Of a stretch of DNA of 61,161 bases, positions 47,209-55,902 are shown in pieces (the stretch's first letter is position 1; each line of letters starts with the position of its first letter). Source of the stretch: Pandoraea sp. (lineage in GTDB: Bacteria > Pseudomonadota > Gammaproteobacteria > Burkholderiales > Burkholderiaceae). The stretch spans positions 1-61,161 of the forward strand of contig JARLJF010000005.1 in NCBI GenBank assembly GCA_031291335.1, read 5' to 3'. The notes under the pieces are model-generated. The model was given only the letters and a program-made list of their open reading frames with translations. It was not told the DNA's origin and did not search any database. Position numbers and translations under genes: made by a program.

Positions 47209-47245
47209 CGGTCCCGATTGCTGCTCCCGATTGCCGCTCCCGATA
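47209..47245. repeat. Short direct repeats between tadG and the activator
   Basis: TCCCGATTGC occurs twice and a third, partial copy (TCCCGATAAG) follows at about 13-nt period, immediately before the tadG-distal hairpin. No function is evident. Confidence 0.5.
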
Positions 47246-47263
47246 AGGCCCCGTCCGGGGCCT
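47246..47263 (-). terminator. Hairpin after tadG
   Basis: AGGCCCC-GTCC-GGGGCCT style inverted repeat (7 bp) directly after the tadG stop, readable on the minus strand. The following sequence has few T residues, so read-through into the regulator gene is possible. Confidence 0.5.
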
Positions 47264-47265
47264 CG

Positions 47266-49359
47266 CTAATTCACCAGTTGTACGAGTCCGTTCTGGCAGT
47301 TGATGCTGTCGACGGTGACGGTCGTCATGCCCAAGGTGATGCCCAACGACGAGAGCAGCGTGTTAAGCAAATTGCTAAGCGGCGTGAGCAACGGGTTGAG
47401 CAAGGTGTAGAGAATGCTGCCGAGTACGGGCGAGATGTCGGAGGTACCTATCGATCCGGACACGGCGTTGATACGGCACTGATTCGCTCCACTGCCCAAC
47501 AGATTGCACACTAAATCCGATACTCCACCCAATAGCCCGTTCACTATCCCGCCGAGGGTATTGACCAGGCCAGTGACAAGCCCGCCCACGCCGCCCACCA
47601 CCTGAGGTAAGTTCAGCGTAAGCACGCCACCCAGCGTGGTACCCAGCGCATTGGTGGTTGCCTTGAGGCCGGCGGCGGCGGAACTGAGAAACGAGTTGAT
47701 CGTCGAGACGGTGGCGCCGACCGCCGCTGTCGGCACGTTGCCGACCAGACCAGTGCCGATCGTGCCTGACGACGAGGTTCCCGACGCGCTCACGTCCAAC
47801 GTCAGGCCCGTGAGCAGTGCGGTGACGATCTGGCTCAAGTTCACGCTGGAGCCGACCGGGCCGACTGCCTGTGGGAATGGACCGGTGAACGTCATCGGCG
47901 AGGGGGAGTTGGTCACGAGCGACAGATTGACGTTACCGCCGACGTTGATCAGGCCCAGCAACGTCGCGATGTTCGTGCGTTGCGTCATGAGCGTGGTGCA
48001 ACTCGCAGAGTTGGTCGCCACGTTCACACCGGTAGCCGTGCCGCCGACACACACATTCACCAGCCCCGAATTTACCTGAAGCGTTGCCGAGGGAGTTGCA
48101 CCGCACTGCAGGGCCGTGACCGTGGCGGTCGACTGCGCCACCTCGAGTACGAGCGGCAGGTTCAGTTGCGTGTTCAGACCGTTGAGCAGGCCGCCTAGCA
48201 ACCCACCGGACGTGTTCACCGTCAGGAAAAGCCGCACCTGCGCCGTTGTCGCGGTCGCCCCGACACCGCCCACGCCAACTTGGGGCGGTGAAATAACACG
48301 GGCCACGACCGACACCGTACCGCCCAGAATAGAGAGTGACGGAATCGCGACAGCATTGTTGCCATTGGCACCGACCACCGCAGCCGAAATCAGATCGGCG
48401 ACACCGATATTGGCAGTCAGTGCATTTGCCGCGCTCACGCCCGCCGCGTCGATATTGGCAATGATGCCTGGCGTCGTCGCAGTTCCCAGTAGATTGATCG
48501 GAAGGTTCAGCACCGGGCTGTTGGCGAACACGTTGATGAGATTGTTCATCGCCGTGACGGATGCCGAGAGCGCACCATTTTGTGTGGCAAGTGCTGTGTT
48601 CGTCGCGCTGAGCAACGTCCCCACCGTCAGGTTCTTCACGGCAGCCACTCCGGTAAGCGACGCCACCGATACGTCACCCGTGATGCCCACCCCGAGTGCT
48701 TGCAATAGCCCCTTGGGCGTGATGTTCACGCCAACCAGTTGCTGAGCCGCGCCCACGTACAACTGAGGCGAGATACCCACCGCGCTGAGCAGCGGCGCAA
48801 GAACAGAATTATTGGCGTTGAGCGCCAATAACCCCGAGTCGACCGTGAACGTCACCACGGCAGGCGCCTTGCGCGCTGTGGCCGTGGCGGCGATCGTGCG
48901 CGAACCGATGAGTTGAAAGAAAGAAGGCACGCTCAAGGTCAGCGTCACCGCCACCGCGTTACCGGCCGCTGCACTCGCGGCATTGCCCGGCGTGAAGGGA
49001 ACGAATGTCCCCGGCACTGTCGCGCTCGGCAGGGGCGATGTCCAGACGCCGCACGACGACGACACCGTCAGCCCCGAGACATTGCTGCCCATATTCGCCG
49101 TCACGTTCGCGCTCACGACACTGCTAAAAGACGTCGCGTTGGCGCACCCCGGCAGCGTTTGGGCGCCCGCCAGCGCCGCCATGTCAGCCGTGCGCTGCAA
49201 ATTGCGCCGCTGCATGAACGCATAGCCTGCATCGATGGCGAACGCGAGAATCAGCACCACGATCACAAAGCTGAAGGCGAGAATCGGTATCGAACCGCGT
49301 TGCCGCCCGCCCGACGCGGCGACACGATCCATTTGGCGCATACGCGCACGCGGGGTCAT
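47266..49359 (-). CDS. tadG: TadG-like pilus assembly protein (Tad N-terminal, DUF2134 type)
   Basis: This 697-residue protein begins with a basic segment followed by GSIPILAFSFVIVVLILAFAI (from residue 22), the Flp-like N-terminal helix of TadG proteins, then YAFMQRRNLQRTADMAALAGA, the conserved Tad signature. The rest is long and low in charge, rich in Gly, Ala, Val, Leu, Asn and Thr, with few cysteines. Unlike pilins it has no Glu at position +5 after the Gly, so processing by TadV is doubtful. TadG is thought to be a membrane or surface-associated part of the Tad system. It is larger than most homologues I know. Confidence 0.88.
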   Translation of the reverse strand: MTPRARMRQMDRVAASGGRQRGSIPILAFSFVIVVLILAFAIDAGYAFMQRRNLQRTADMAALAGAQTLPGCANATSFSSVVSANVTANMGSNVSGLTVSSSCGVWTSPLPSATVPGTFVPFTPGNAASAAAGNAVAVTLTLSVPSFFQLIGSRTIAATATARKAPAVVTFTVDSGLLALNANNSVLAPLLSAVGISPQLYVGAAQQLVGVNITPKGLLQALGVGITGDVSVASLTGVAAVKNLTVGTLLSATNTALATQNGALSASVTAMNNLINVFANSPVLNLPINLLGTATTPGIIANIDAAGVSAANALTANIGVADLISAAVVGANGNNAVAIPSLSILGGTVSVVARVISPPQVGVGGVGATATTAQVRLFLTVNTSGGLLGGLLNGLNTQLNLPLVLEVAQSTATVTALQCGATPSATLQVNSGLVNVCVGGTATGVNVATNSASCTTLMTQRTNIATLLGLINVGGNVNLSLVTNSPSPMTFTGPFPQAVGPVGSSVNLSQIVTALLTGLTLDVSASGTSSSGTIGTGLVGNVPTAAVGATVSTINSFLSSAAAGLKATTNALGTTLGGVLTLNLPQVVGGVGGLVTGLVNTLGGIVNGLLGGVSDLVCNLLGSGANQCRINAVSGSIGTSDISPVLGSILYTLLNPLLTPLSNLLNTLLSSLGITLGMTTVTVDSINCQNGLVQLVN

Positions 49360-49365
49360 GGTCCG

Positions 49366-49947
49366 TCACTGGCTCGCGCCAGCCCCCGAGCCGCCCGATG
49401 ACGCACCGCCACCGCCACCGCCACCGCCACCGCCACCACCGCCCGCATCGCTCTGGATCATCGTCGGGTAGAACTGCGGAATCGGGTACGAGAAGCTATC
49501 CAGATAGCGTTTGTAGGCACGCGAGGCCGTCGCACCGAGCATCGGCAGCCCCGGCCCGGCGGCCAGATTGCTCGATTGAAGCGCAAGCAGCGCTGCGGTT
49601 TCGTCACCCAGCATGCCGTCACGCGCGTGCTCGCCGACACGCAACGGCGTATTGCGGCGAACCACGTTCCGCGGCACACGACTCGCCTGCTGTGCAGGGG
49701 GCGCAGTGGCTTGCACCACTTGTCCCTGCGCGGCGTCTCCTGCCGTCGGCATTGGCGGCACTACCGGCACCGCCTGTGACGGTGCCGCTACGCTGCGTGC
49801 GTCGGCACTCCCCATCGATCCCGTAATCGGCGCATTGCTCTGCGCGGCAGCCGCACCGGCCCAAAGCGCGAGCACGGCGACAGTGAGCTGCGCTGCGAAC
49901 AGCAGCCGGGAGCCCGAATTTCCTTGTGGTTTCTGGACTGCCATCAT
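49366..49947 (-). CDS. DUF3613 domain protein of the Tad locus
   Basis: From the ATG at 49947 (GGGAGA upstream) this is a 193-residue exported protein: signal LLFAAQLTVAVLALWAGAAAA, then a Pro/Ala/Gln-rich linker, then the conserved DUF3613-like segment (LRVGEHARDGMLGDETAALLALQSSN; ASRAYKRYLDSFSYPIPQFY). The C-terminal tail has a run of 13 Gly encoded by a GCCACC-type repeat, then Ser/Gly residues. DUF3613 genes recur in Tad loci of Burkholderiales; the function is unknown. It ends 6 nt before tadG and is probably translated from the same message. Confidence 0.85.
   Translation of the reverse strand: MMAVQKPQGNSGSRLLFAAQLTVAVLALWAGAAAAQSNAPITGSMGSADARSVAAPSQAVPVVPPMPTAGDAAQGQVVQATAPPAQQASRVPRNVVRRNTPLRVGEHARDGMLGDETAALLALQSSNLAAGPGLPMLGATASRAYKRYLDSFSYPIPQFYPTMIQSDAGGGGGGGGGGGGGASSGGSGAGASQ
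49403..49443. repeat. Hexanucleotide repeat encoding a poly-Gly tail
   Basis: A GCCACC-type unit repeats about six times with one trinucleotide variation, on the plus strand, encoding the Gly run of the DUF3613 protein on the minus strand. Changes by whole units would alter tail length but not the reading frame. Confidence 0.75.
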
Positions 49948-50017
49948 CGCGTCTCCCTGATGTTGCGTGACTCGCGTCTTGTATCCTGCGCCGTACATGA
50001 ATGAAGAAGCCATCGCA

Positions 50018-51154
50018 TTACTGCGAATGACCGAAACGATCGAGCAGCGACGTCGGCATGTCGCTCCGGGCGGTATCGCCTGCTCGCGCCAGCTTGGCCT
50101 CCGCGGTAGCGGCCGACGTGGACCCCGAGGTGGATGCCGCGTTGCCCTGCGTTTGGGTTTGCACGGGGACAGACGCACTGCCTGACGTCAAACGCACGAC
50201 CACGGGACCATCGGCGCCCACGGTCGCGCCCGCACCTCCCACACCTCCCGGACTTCCCTGCGCCGTCTTCGCAACCGGTACCGCCAGCGGAGTAATCGAG
50301 GCCGCCGCCTGCGCCGCAGCGCGCGCAGCGGCAGCGCTCGCCGCAGCACGGCGCGCCTTCACTTGTGCGCTGATGTCGGCGGCGAGTTTGTCGATGGCCT
50401 CGCGTGTGGTCTGCGGCATCTTCGCGCGCGTCATCATGTCGTCGGCGCGCGAACGCTCGCCCGTCACCACGAGATAAACCGCCAGATTGCTCAGCACCTT
50501 GCGACTGTCAGGCCGCAACTCCGCAGCCTGAGCGAGCGGCACGCGCGCCGCCCCGGCGTCGCCATTGTTCAGCAGCGCAAAGCCAAGATCGCTGAGGTAG
50601 AACGCTTCCGTCGGCGCACGCGACACCGCCTCACGCAGCGCCTGCGCCGCGCCCGCGAAATCCTTGCGTTGCGCCGCGACCAGACCGATGCCGTGCCATG
50701 CCGCCGCTGCCTCGCTCCCTCCAAGCAACGTGCGATACGCCTGCTCGGCCGCGTCGGGCTGACCGGTCTCACGCAACGCGTCGGCACGAAGAATGTCGAT
50801 ATCCGGTGAAGCGCCGTACTGAATCCGGAACTGATCGATGTGGGCGAGCGACGCGAAATACGAGCCCTGCTCCTGCATCTGACGAATCATGGACAGATAC
50901 AGCTCACGCGTATCCGGCTTGGCGGCCTTGGCCTTCTCTTCGTCGTTCTGCTGCGCCTGCATCAACGCGGCGGCCGAGGGCGCACCGTAACCGCCGATGC
51001 GCGGGCCGCCACACCCGGCTAGTGCGACAAGCGTTGCCGTACACAACACGGCGGCCAGCGAGCCGGACATGACGCGGCCCGCTTTGCGTTGATGCCGGAC
51101 ACCGCTCGCCGCAGTGGCGCTCGCGACGGTCTGTGTCGGAATTTGTGGGGTCAC
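50018..51154 (-). CDS. tadD: Tad pilus lipoprotein TadD (TPR)
   Basis: This 378-residue TadD has a lipoprotein signal ending at LVALAGCGG (lipidated C48) and TPR repeats in the middle (ASLAHIDQFRIQYGASPDIDIL; EAFYLSDLGFALLNNGDAGAAR; LRPDSRKVLSNLAVYLVVTGE). The C-terminal third is Ala/Gly/Thr/Pro-rich. TadD is the likely pilotin-like outer-membrane partner of the secretin. The GTG start at 51154 overlaps the tadC stop by 4 nt (GTGA) and supplies the basic residues before the signal helix; an internal ATG at 51070 is an alternative. Confidence 0.92.
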   Translation of the reverse strand: MTPQIPTQTVASATAASGVRHQRKAGRVMSGSLAAVLCTATLVALAGCGGPRIGGYGAPSAAALMQAQQNDEEKAKAAKPDTRELYLSMIRQMQEQGSYFASLAHIDQFRIQYGASPDIDILRADALRETGQPDAAEQAYRTLLGGSEAAAAWHGIGLVAAQRKDFAGAAQALREAVSRAPTEAFYLSDLGFALLNNGDAGAARVPLAQAAELRPDSRKVLSNLAVYLVVTGERSRADDMMTRAKMPQTTREAIDKLAADISAQVKARRAAASAAAARAAAQAAASITPLAVPVAKTAQGSPGGVGGAGATVGADGPVVVRLTSGSASVPVQTQTQGNAASTSGSTSAATAEAKLARAGDTARSDMPTSLLDRFGHSQ

Positions 51155-52179
51155 TGCATGGCCTCCATCGATTTAGCCAGCGACAGAATCGCCGGTCCTG
51201 CGACCACCAGCATCAACGCGGGCAGCAGGGTCAGCATCATCGCCAGCGTCATCTTCACGGTGAGCTTGCCGATGCGCTCTTTCATTGTCTGGCGACGTTG
51301 CTCACGCAAGCGATCGCTGAACTGTTGCAGCGGTTCCTGCACCGCACCGCCGTGTTGCTCGACCTGCACGATCAGCCGGACGAGGGCGCGCAGATCGTCG
51401 TTGTCGTACACCTCACGCAAGCGCCCCAGCGACGCCTCTCGTCCACGCCCCGAAGCGTGCTGCCGATTGGCGTTCTCGAACTCCCTGGACAGAATCGGCA
51501 GCACTTCGCGGAAGTCGGAAACCACCACATACAGGCTTTGGTCCATCGACAATCCAACACCTTGCAGCAGACGCAGCAGATCGATGAGCAACGGCAGTTC
51601 GTCGACCAGATCGCGACGACGCTGGCCCGCCTTGCGCTGCACATAGAACTTCGGTGCGAGCAATCCGGCCCCAGCCGCACCGAGCAGGCGCAGGATCGTG
51701 CCGAGGCCGCCGCCGCCCGGGAACCACAACCAGACGAGCAAGGGCAACACCACGGCCAGTGCCACCCGCAAGAACAGGAAAAGCGACTTGGCCCGCACAC
51801 TGTCGTAGCCGCACTGCGCGAGCAACAGACGATCTTCGGCGGCAATCAGATGCTGCCCGAGGCGCGTCTCCGACCACTGCTTGCCGAGCGCCGACGCCCG
51901 GTCGACCAGCGCACGCCAACCGCGCTGCCTGCCCTCCCCGGCGTCCTGACCATCGTCCGTCTTCCCGCGCAGTCCGCCCGGCGCGCTCGCAGCACGCAAC
52001 GCTGCCAGCGCCTGTTGCTGCCGGCTCGCCAATACCTGATCGATCATGCGCTCGCTTCGGCCCTGTCGCACCGCGCGCAACAAAATCGCCGACGCCCCCA
52101 GCAGCAGTCCGGCCGCAACCATCAACAGGCCCAGCATCATCCACAGATGCGAATTGGACGACAGCGACGAAAGGTTCAT
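51151..52179 (-). CDS. tadC: Tad inner-membrane platform protein TadC
   Basis: This 342-residue GspF/TadC-type protein has transmembrane segments near the N-terminus (MMLGLLMVAAGLLLGASAILL), in the middle (LFLFLRVALAVVLPLLVWLWF) and at the C-terminus (MTLAMMLTLLPALMLVVAGPA). The cytoplasmic T2SSF domain (about 195-300, DELPLLIDLLRLLQGVGLSMDQSLY) contacts TadA. Together with TadB it forms the inner-membrane platform. It follows tadB by 19 nt and overlaps tadD. Confidence 0.94.
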   Translation of the reverse strand: MNLSSLSSNSHLWMMLGLLMVAAGLLLGASAILLRAVRQGRSERMIDQVLASRQQQALAALRAASAPGGLRGKTDDGQDAGEGRQRGWRALVDRASALGKQWSETRLGQHLIAAEDRLLLAQCGYDSVRAKSLFLFLRVALAVVLPLLVWLWFPGGGGLGTILRLLGAAGAGLLAPKFYVQRKAGQRRRDLVDELPLLIDLLRLLQGVGLSMDQSLYVVVSDFREVLPILSREFENANRQHASGRGREASLGRLREVYDNDDLRALVRLIVQVEQHGGAVQEPLQQFSDRLREQRRQTMKERIGKLTVKMTLAMMLTLLPALMLVVAGPAILSLAKSMEAMQ

Positions 52180-52198
52180 ATCATCAGGTCCCTCGCGC

Positions 52199-53122
52199 TC
52201 ACAGCGACTTGGCTAGCCGGTACAGCACAAAGCCACCGAACACCTCCAGACCCACACCGATCGCCAGCAGCTTCTGACCGGCCGCTTCCTGGAACATCGG
52301 CTCGAAGAATTTCGGGTTCAGCAACATCAATATGGCGCTGACGACAATCGGTAGCGCGGCCAGTACCCAAGCCGACAGACGGGTCTCGGAAGACAGCGCG
52401 TACAGTTCGGCTTGCGCCTGTTCACGATCGCGCATGAAACCCGCCATGCGCGACAGGATCTGGTCGGCGCGTCCGCCGAAACGCGTGGACAGATCGACCA
52501 CGGAGGCGAACAGATAAATCTCCTCCACCTGATACTGCCGCGCGATCTGCTTGAGTGCCACGTCCAGATCAACACCGGCCTGCACCTGCCTCACGGCACG
52601 TTCGAGCAATTCACGTAAGGGCACGTCGGCATTGCCGGCGGCTGTCTGGAATGCGGCCGGCAGACTGTTGCCAACCGTCAGCATGCGCACCATACCGTCG
52701 AGAAACACCGGCAACTGACGCACGATGCTGCGGTGCCGGCGCGCGGCCTTGAACCCATAGCGCAGCACGTTGCCAAGGATGTACAGCACCAGGATGACGA
52801 TGGCCGAGAGCGGCCCGTGCCAGATCCAGAACACAATCGCCAGTAACAGCCCTGGCGCGATGAGTAACGTGTAGAACATCGGATCGGGCTGAACGCCCGC
52901 GCGCTCGAAGAAGAATTCCCACGGCAACGACTTGCGGCGCGACGCGCGGGAAATACTCCCTTCGTTGGCGGCGAACCGCGGCGCGTTGTGCGCGAGCTGC
53001 TGCTCGAGAAACGCGCTCGTCGCCTGATCTCTCACGCGCTTTTGCGTGCGGCGCCATAGCTCCAGCCCTGCGGCAATCAGCAGCAGGGCGATGCAGATGA
53101 CCCACAGCATGATGGGGTTCAT
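52199..53122 (-). CDS. tadB: Tad inner-membrane platform protein TadB
   Basis: This 307-residue TadB starts [19 protein letters not shown], a transmembrane helix; further helices are at about 85-120 and 255-305. A T2SSF domain (about 140-250: QLPVFLDGMVRMLTVGNSLPAAFQTA) links to the ATPase. Its ATG overlaps the tadA stop (ATGA, 53122-53119), so it is translationally coupled. The longer reading frame upstream lies inside tadA and is not the gene. Confidence 0.95.
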   Translation of the reverse strand: MNPIMLWVICIALLLIAAGLELWRRTQKRVRDQATSAFLEQQLAHNAPRFAANEGSISRASRRKSLPWEFFFERAGVQPDPMFYTLLIAPGLLLAIVFWIWHGPLSAIVILVLYILGNVLRYGFKAARRHRSIVRQLPVFLDGMVRMLTVGNSLPAAFQTAAGNADVPLRELLERAVRQVQAGVDLDVALKQIARQYQVEEIYLFASVVDLSTRFGGRADQILSRMAGFMRDREQAQAELYALSSETRLSAWVLAALPIVVSAILMLLNPKFFEPMFQEAAGQKLLAIGVGLEVFGGFVLYRLAKSL

Positions 53123-54486
53123 CGCCGGCGCCCGAAGAAGCCGCCACCGCCCGAATCCGGCGGCGTATTGCTCTGGGCTTGCGCGGCGGCTGCCGCATTG
53201 CGCGTCTGCTCCTTGTAGCGCTGCAACTTCGGCGAGTGTGGCTGAAGGCCGAGCGAGACCCAACGGTCCTTCTCTTCGCCATCGGGCCCCACCACCGATT
53301 CGTGACGGATCAGCTCCTGCGTCGAAATCACCGTATCCGATACGCCTGTGACTTCGGTGATGGACAGAATGCGCCGGCGCCCACTCGACAGACGGCCGAT
53401 CTGCACGATGAAATCGAGCGCACTCGTGATCTGTCGGCGAAGGCTGCTTTCGCTGCCCTGAAAACCGGCGAAGCCCGCGAGCATTTCGAGACGATAGAGA
53501 CATTCGCGCGGCGAGTTCGCGTGAATCGTCGCCATCGACCCTTCGTGGCCCGTGTTCATCGCCTGCATCATTTCCAGCACTTCGGAGCCACGCACTTCGC
53601 CCACGATGATGCGGTCCGGACGCATCCGCAAACTGTTGCGGATCAGATCGCGGATCGTCACCTCGCCCGAACCGTCGAAGCCGCCCTGGCGCGATTCGAG
53701 CCGCACCACGTGCGGGTGGTTGAGCGAGAGTTCGGCCGTGTCTTCGACCGTCACCACGCGCTCGGTCGCGGGAATGAAGCTAGCCAGCGCATTGAGCAGC
53801 GACGTCTTGCCCGAGCTGGTGCCGCCGGAGACAAGAATGTTGCAACGCGAACGCACGGCCGCCTCGAGCAGACCGTAAATCTCCTCGTTGAAGCTACCGA
53901 GCGCGAGCAGGTCGGACGGCTTGAGCGGGTCCTTGCGAAACTTACGAATCGAGACGACGGGTCCGTCCACCGCCAGGGGCTCGATCACCACGTTCAGACG
54001 TCCGCCGTCGGGCAGACGCGCATCGACCATCGGGTTCGACTCGTCGAGACGTCGGCCGATGGGCGCAAGAATGCGGCGCACAATGCGCAGCAGATGCTGA
54101 TTGTCCGAGAAGCGCAACGCCTCGCGGGCCAGCACGCCGTGGCGCGAAACGTAGACGTCGTTGTAGCCGTTGATCAGAATGTCTTCCACCGCGGGGTCGG
54201 CAAGCAGATCCTCGATGGGGCCGAAACCGGCGAGTTCCTTCGTAAGGGCATCCGAAATCTGTCGCAGCTCCGATTCGTTGATCGGAATGCGGCGCAAACG
54301 CACGAAGCCGTCCATCTCAAGATCGACAAACTGCTGAATCGCGCTGCGACTCCAACGTCCGAACTCGGCGCCGAGTTCCTCGATCCGTGCGAGCAGGTGT
54401 TCGTGCGCAGCGGTCTTGATGTCCTGAAACTGCTGCGAATTGGCAAACGCGCGCTTGTCGTCGGCAAATTCGATGGAGTCGGTCAT
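53119..54486 (-). CDS. tadA: Tad pilus assembly ATPase TadA (CpaF)
   Basis: This 455-residue secretion ATPase powers assembly of the Flp pilus. Walker A is GGTSSGKTS (221-229), the Asp box VEDTAEL is at 247-253, the Walker B/GEVRG block is at 296-300, and the His box [13 protein letters not shown] is near 313-325. The N-terminal 90 residues form the usual N-domain. The start [11 protein letters not shown] at 54486 is one base after the tadZ stop (TGATATG). The C-terminal tail (about 420-455) is Gln/Ala/Gly-rich. Confidence 0.96.
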   Translation of the reverse strand: MTDSIEFADDKRAFANSQQFQDIKTAAHEHLLARIEELGAEFGRWSRSAIQQFVDLEMDGFVRLRRIPINESELRQISDALTKELAGFGPIEDLLADPAVEDILINGYNDVYVSRHGVLAREALRFSDNQHLLRIVRRILAPIGRRLDESNPMVDARLPDGGRLNVVIEPLAVDGPVVSIRKFRKDPLKPSDLLALGSFNEEIYGLLEAAVRSRCNILVSGGTSSGKTSLLNALASFIPATERVVTVEDTAELSLNHPHVVRLESRQGGFDGSGEVTIRDLIRNSLRMRPDRIIVGEVRGSEVLEMMQAMNTGHEGSMATIHANSPRECLYRLEMLAGFAGFQGSESSLRRQITSALDFIVQIGRLSSGRRRILSITEVTGVSDTVISTQELIRHESVVGPDGEEKDRWVSLGLQPHSPKLQRYKEQTRNAAAAAQAQSNTPPDSGGGGFFGRRR

Positions 54487-54487
54487 A

Positions 54488-55828
54488 TCAATGCTTTCCC
54501 ATGAATCGGCCCAGCCAGCCCGAGGACTGACGTTGCGCTGCCGCCCCGGCGTGTTGCGCCGAGAGCAGCCGTTCGACAAGCGGTTGCAGTGCGCGCACAT
54601 ACGGATCGCTGCGCGCGGTATCGAGAATCAACTTGCCCTGATTGGTCGCCGAGAGCATGGCCAGCGGACGATCGGGCAGCGTAGCGAGCAACGGCACATC
54701 GAATCGTTTGGCGATCTGATCGGCCGCCATGCCGTAACGCGGGTCGTAACGGTTGAGCACGAGATGCAGGTGATCGCGCTCTACACTCTTCTCTTCGAGA
54801 TCGCGCAGCAACGAGGCGAGCGAGACGATCGCACCGACACTCTGGTCGACCACCAGCCAGACCTCATCGGCCGCACGCACCAGACTCGCCACGAACGCTG
54901 GATTCGAGAAGCCGCCGAGATCGGCCACGATCAGATCGAAGAACGCGCGCAGGCGGTCGGTCAGCGCGAGCGCGTCGGCCGCCGCCACGCTGCGCATGTC
55001 GCCAAGGTCGAGCGGCAGCGGCAACACGGCCAGACCGCTCGGCGCGTGCGAGACAGCGGTGTGCACGAGCGTTTCGTCAAATCGCCGCAGGTTCTGCACC
55101 GCCTCGGCAAAGCTGAACTGGCTCTGCGTGTTCAGATACAGCATGCCGTCGCCCGAGGGCAAACCCAGATCGAGCAGCGCAACGTGACCGAGCAGCGAAG
55201 CGTCGAACTTGTCGTCCTTGTTGGCCGGTGCCTTGGGCGCCTTGACGGCCCTTTCCGGATGAGCGCCCACCGACAGTTCCTGTCCGAGCTGGGACAGATG
55301 CGCGGCGAGCGTGCTGCATCCGACACCGATGCGCGCGCCCAGCAGCACCACGAATCGGCCGTGACGTTGAGGCGTGGCGACGTTGACCGTCGGCGTTTGA
55401 TCGACCACCCGGCGGATGACGTCGAGCGCCTCCTCGTGCGTCGAATGCATATCGATGAAGTCGTGCACGCCGGCGCGTATCGCGGCTTTCATGCCGTCGG
55501 CCCGCACCATCGAGCCCACGGCTACCAGCGGCAATTTGGGTGCCACACGCTTGAGCATGTGGGCCAGCTCAGTCGCCGCGGCAATCCCGCCGTCAGCGCC
55601 GTCTTCCGCGTGACCGGTGGGCTCGCCAGAGAAATCGAGCAGCACGACCTGCGGATCGAGATCGCCAATGCGCTGCTGCAATTGCGCCGGACGGCCGGCC
55701 TCCTGGAGCACGACGCCCTCCTCACGCAAGGCCGCCGAGAGCCACTGACCGTGGCCGGCATGCGCACTGCAAAAGAGGAAGCGATGCAACTCTGTCATGG
55801 TGTCCAGTATTCGCGTCGGTGCGTTCAT
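54488..55828 (-). CDS. tadZ: Tad localisation ATPase TadZ (CpaE-like)
   Basis: This 446-residue protein has an N-terminal receiver-like domain (FLFCSAHAGHGQWLSAALREEG; QVVLLDFSGEPTGH) and a C-terminal ParA/MinD-like domain. Its deviant Walker A is GARIGVGCSTL, in which the usual Lys is replaced by Cys, and the switch region reads VALLDLGLPSGDG. TadZ places the Tad machine at the cell pole. A typical AGGAG lies 7 nt before the ATG at 55828. The gene is 74 nt downstream of cpaC and touches tadA. Confidence 0.92.
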   Translation of the reverse strand: MNAPTRILDTMTELHRFLFCSAHAGHGQWLSAALREEGVVLQEAGRPAQLQQRIGDLDPQVVLLDFSGEPTGHAEDGADGGIAAATELAHMLKRVAPKLPLVAVGSMVRADGMKAAIRAGVHDFIDMHSTHEEALDVIRRVVDQTPTVNVATPQRHGRFVVLLGARIGVGCSTLAAHLSQLGQELSVGAHPERAVKAPKAPANKDDKFDASLLGHVALLDLGLPSGDGMLYLNTQSQFSFAEAVQNLRRFDETLVHTAVSHAPSGLAVLPLPLDLGDMRSVAAADALALTDRLRAFFDLIVADLGGFSNPAFVASLVRAADEVWLVVDQSVGAIVSLASLLRDLEEKSVERDHLHLVLNRYDPRYGMAADQIAKRFDVPLLATLPDRPLAMLSATNQGKLILDTARSDPYVRALQPLVERLLSAQHAGAAAQRQSSGWLGRFMGKH

Positions 55829-55902
55829 TTGTGCACTCCTTACTGCCCTGTCCCGGCTCTCGCTGTTACCCGCTCGATGCCGCTTTCCTGCCGGTAGCGG
55901 TG

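Noticed and set aside
49403-49443. Hexanucleotide repeat as a phase-variation switch
   Set aside because: The unit is a multiple of three, so slippage cannot shift the reading frame or switch the gene off.
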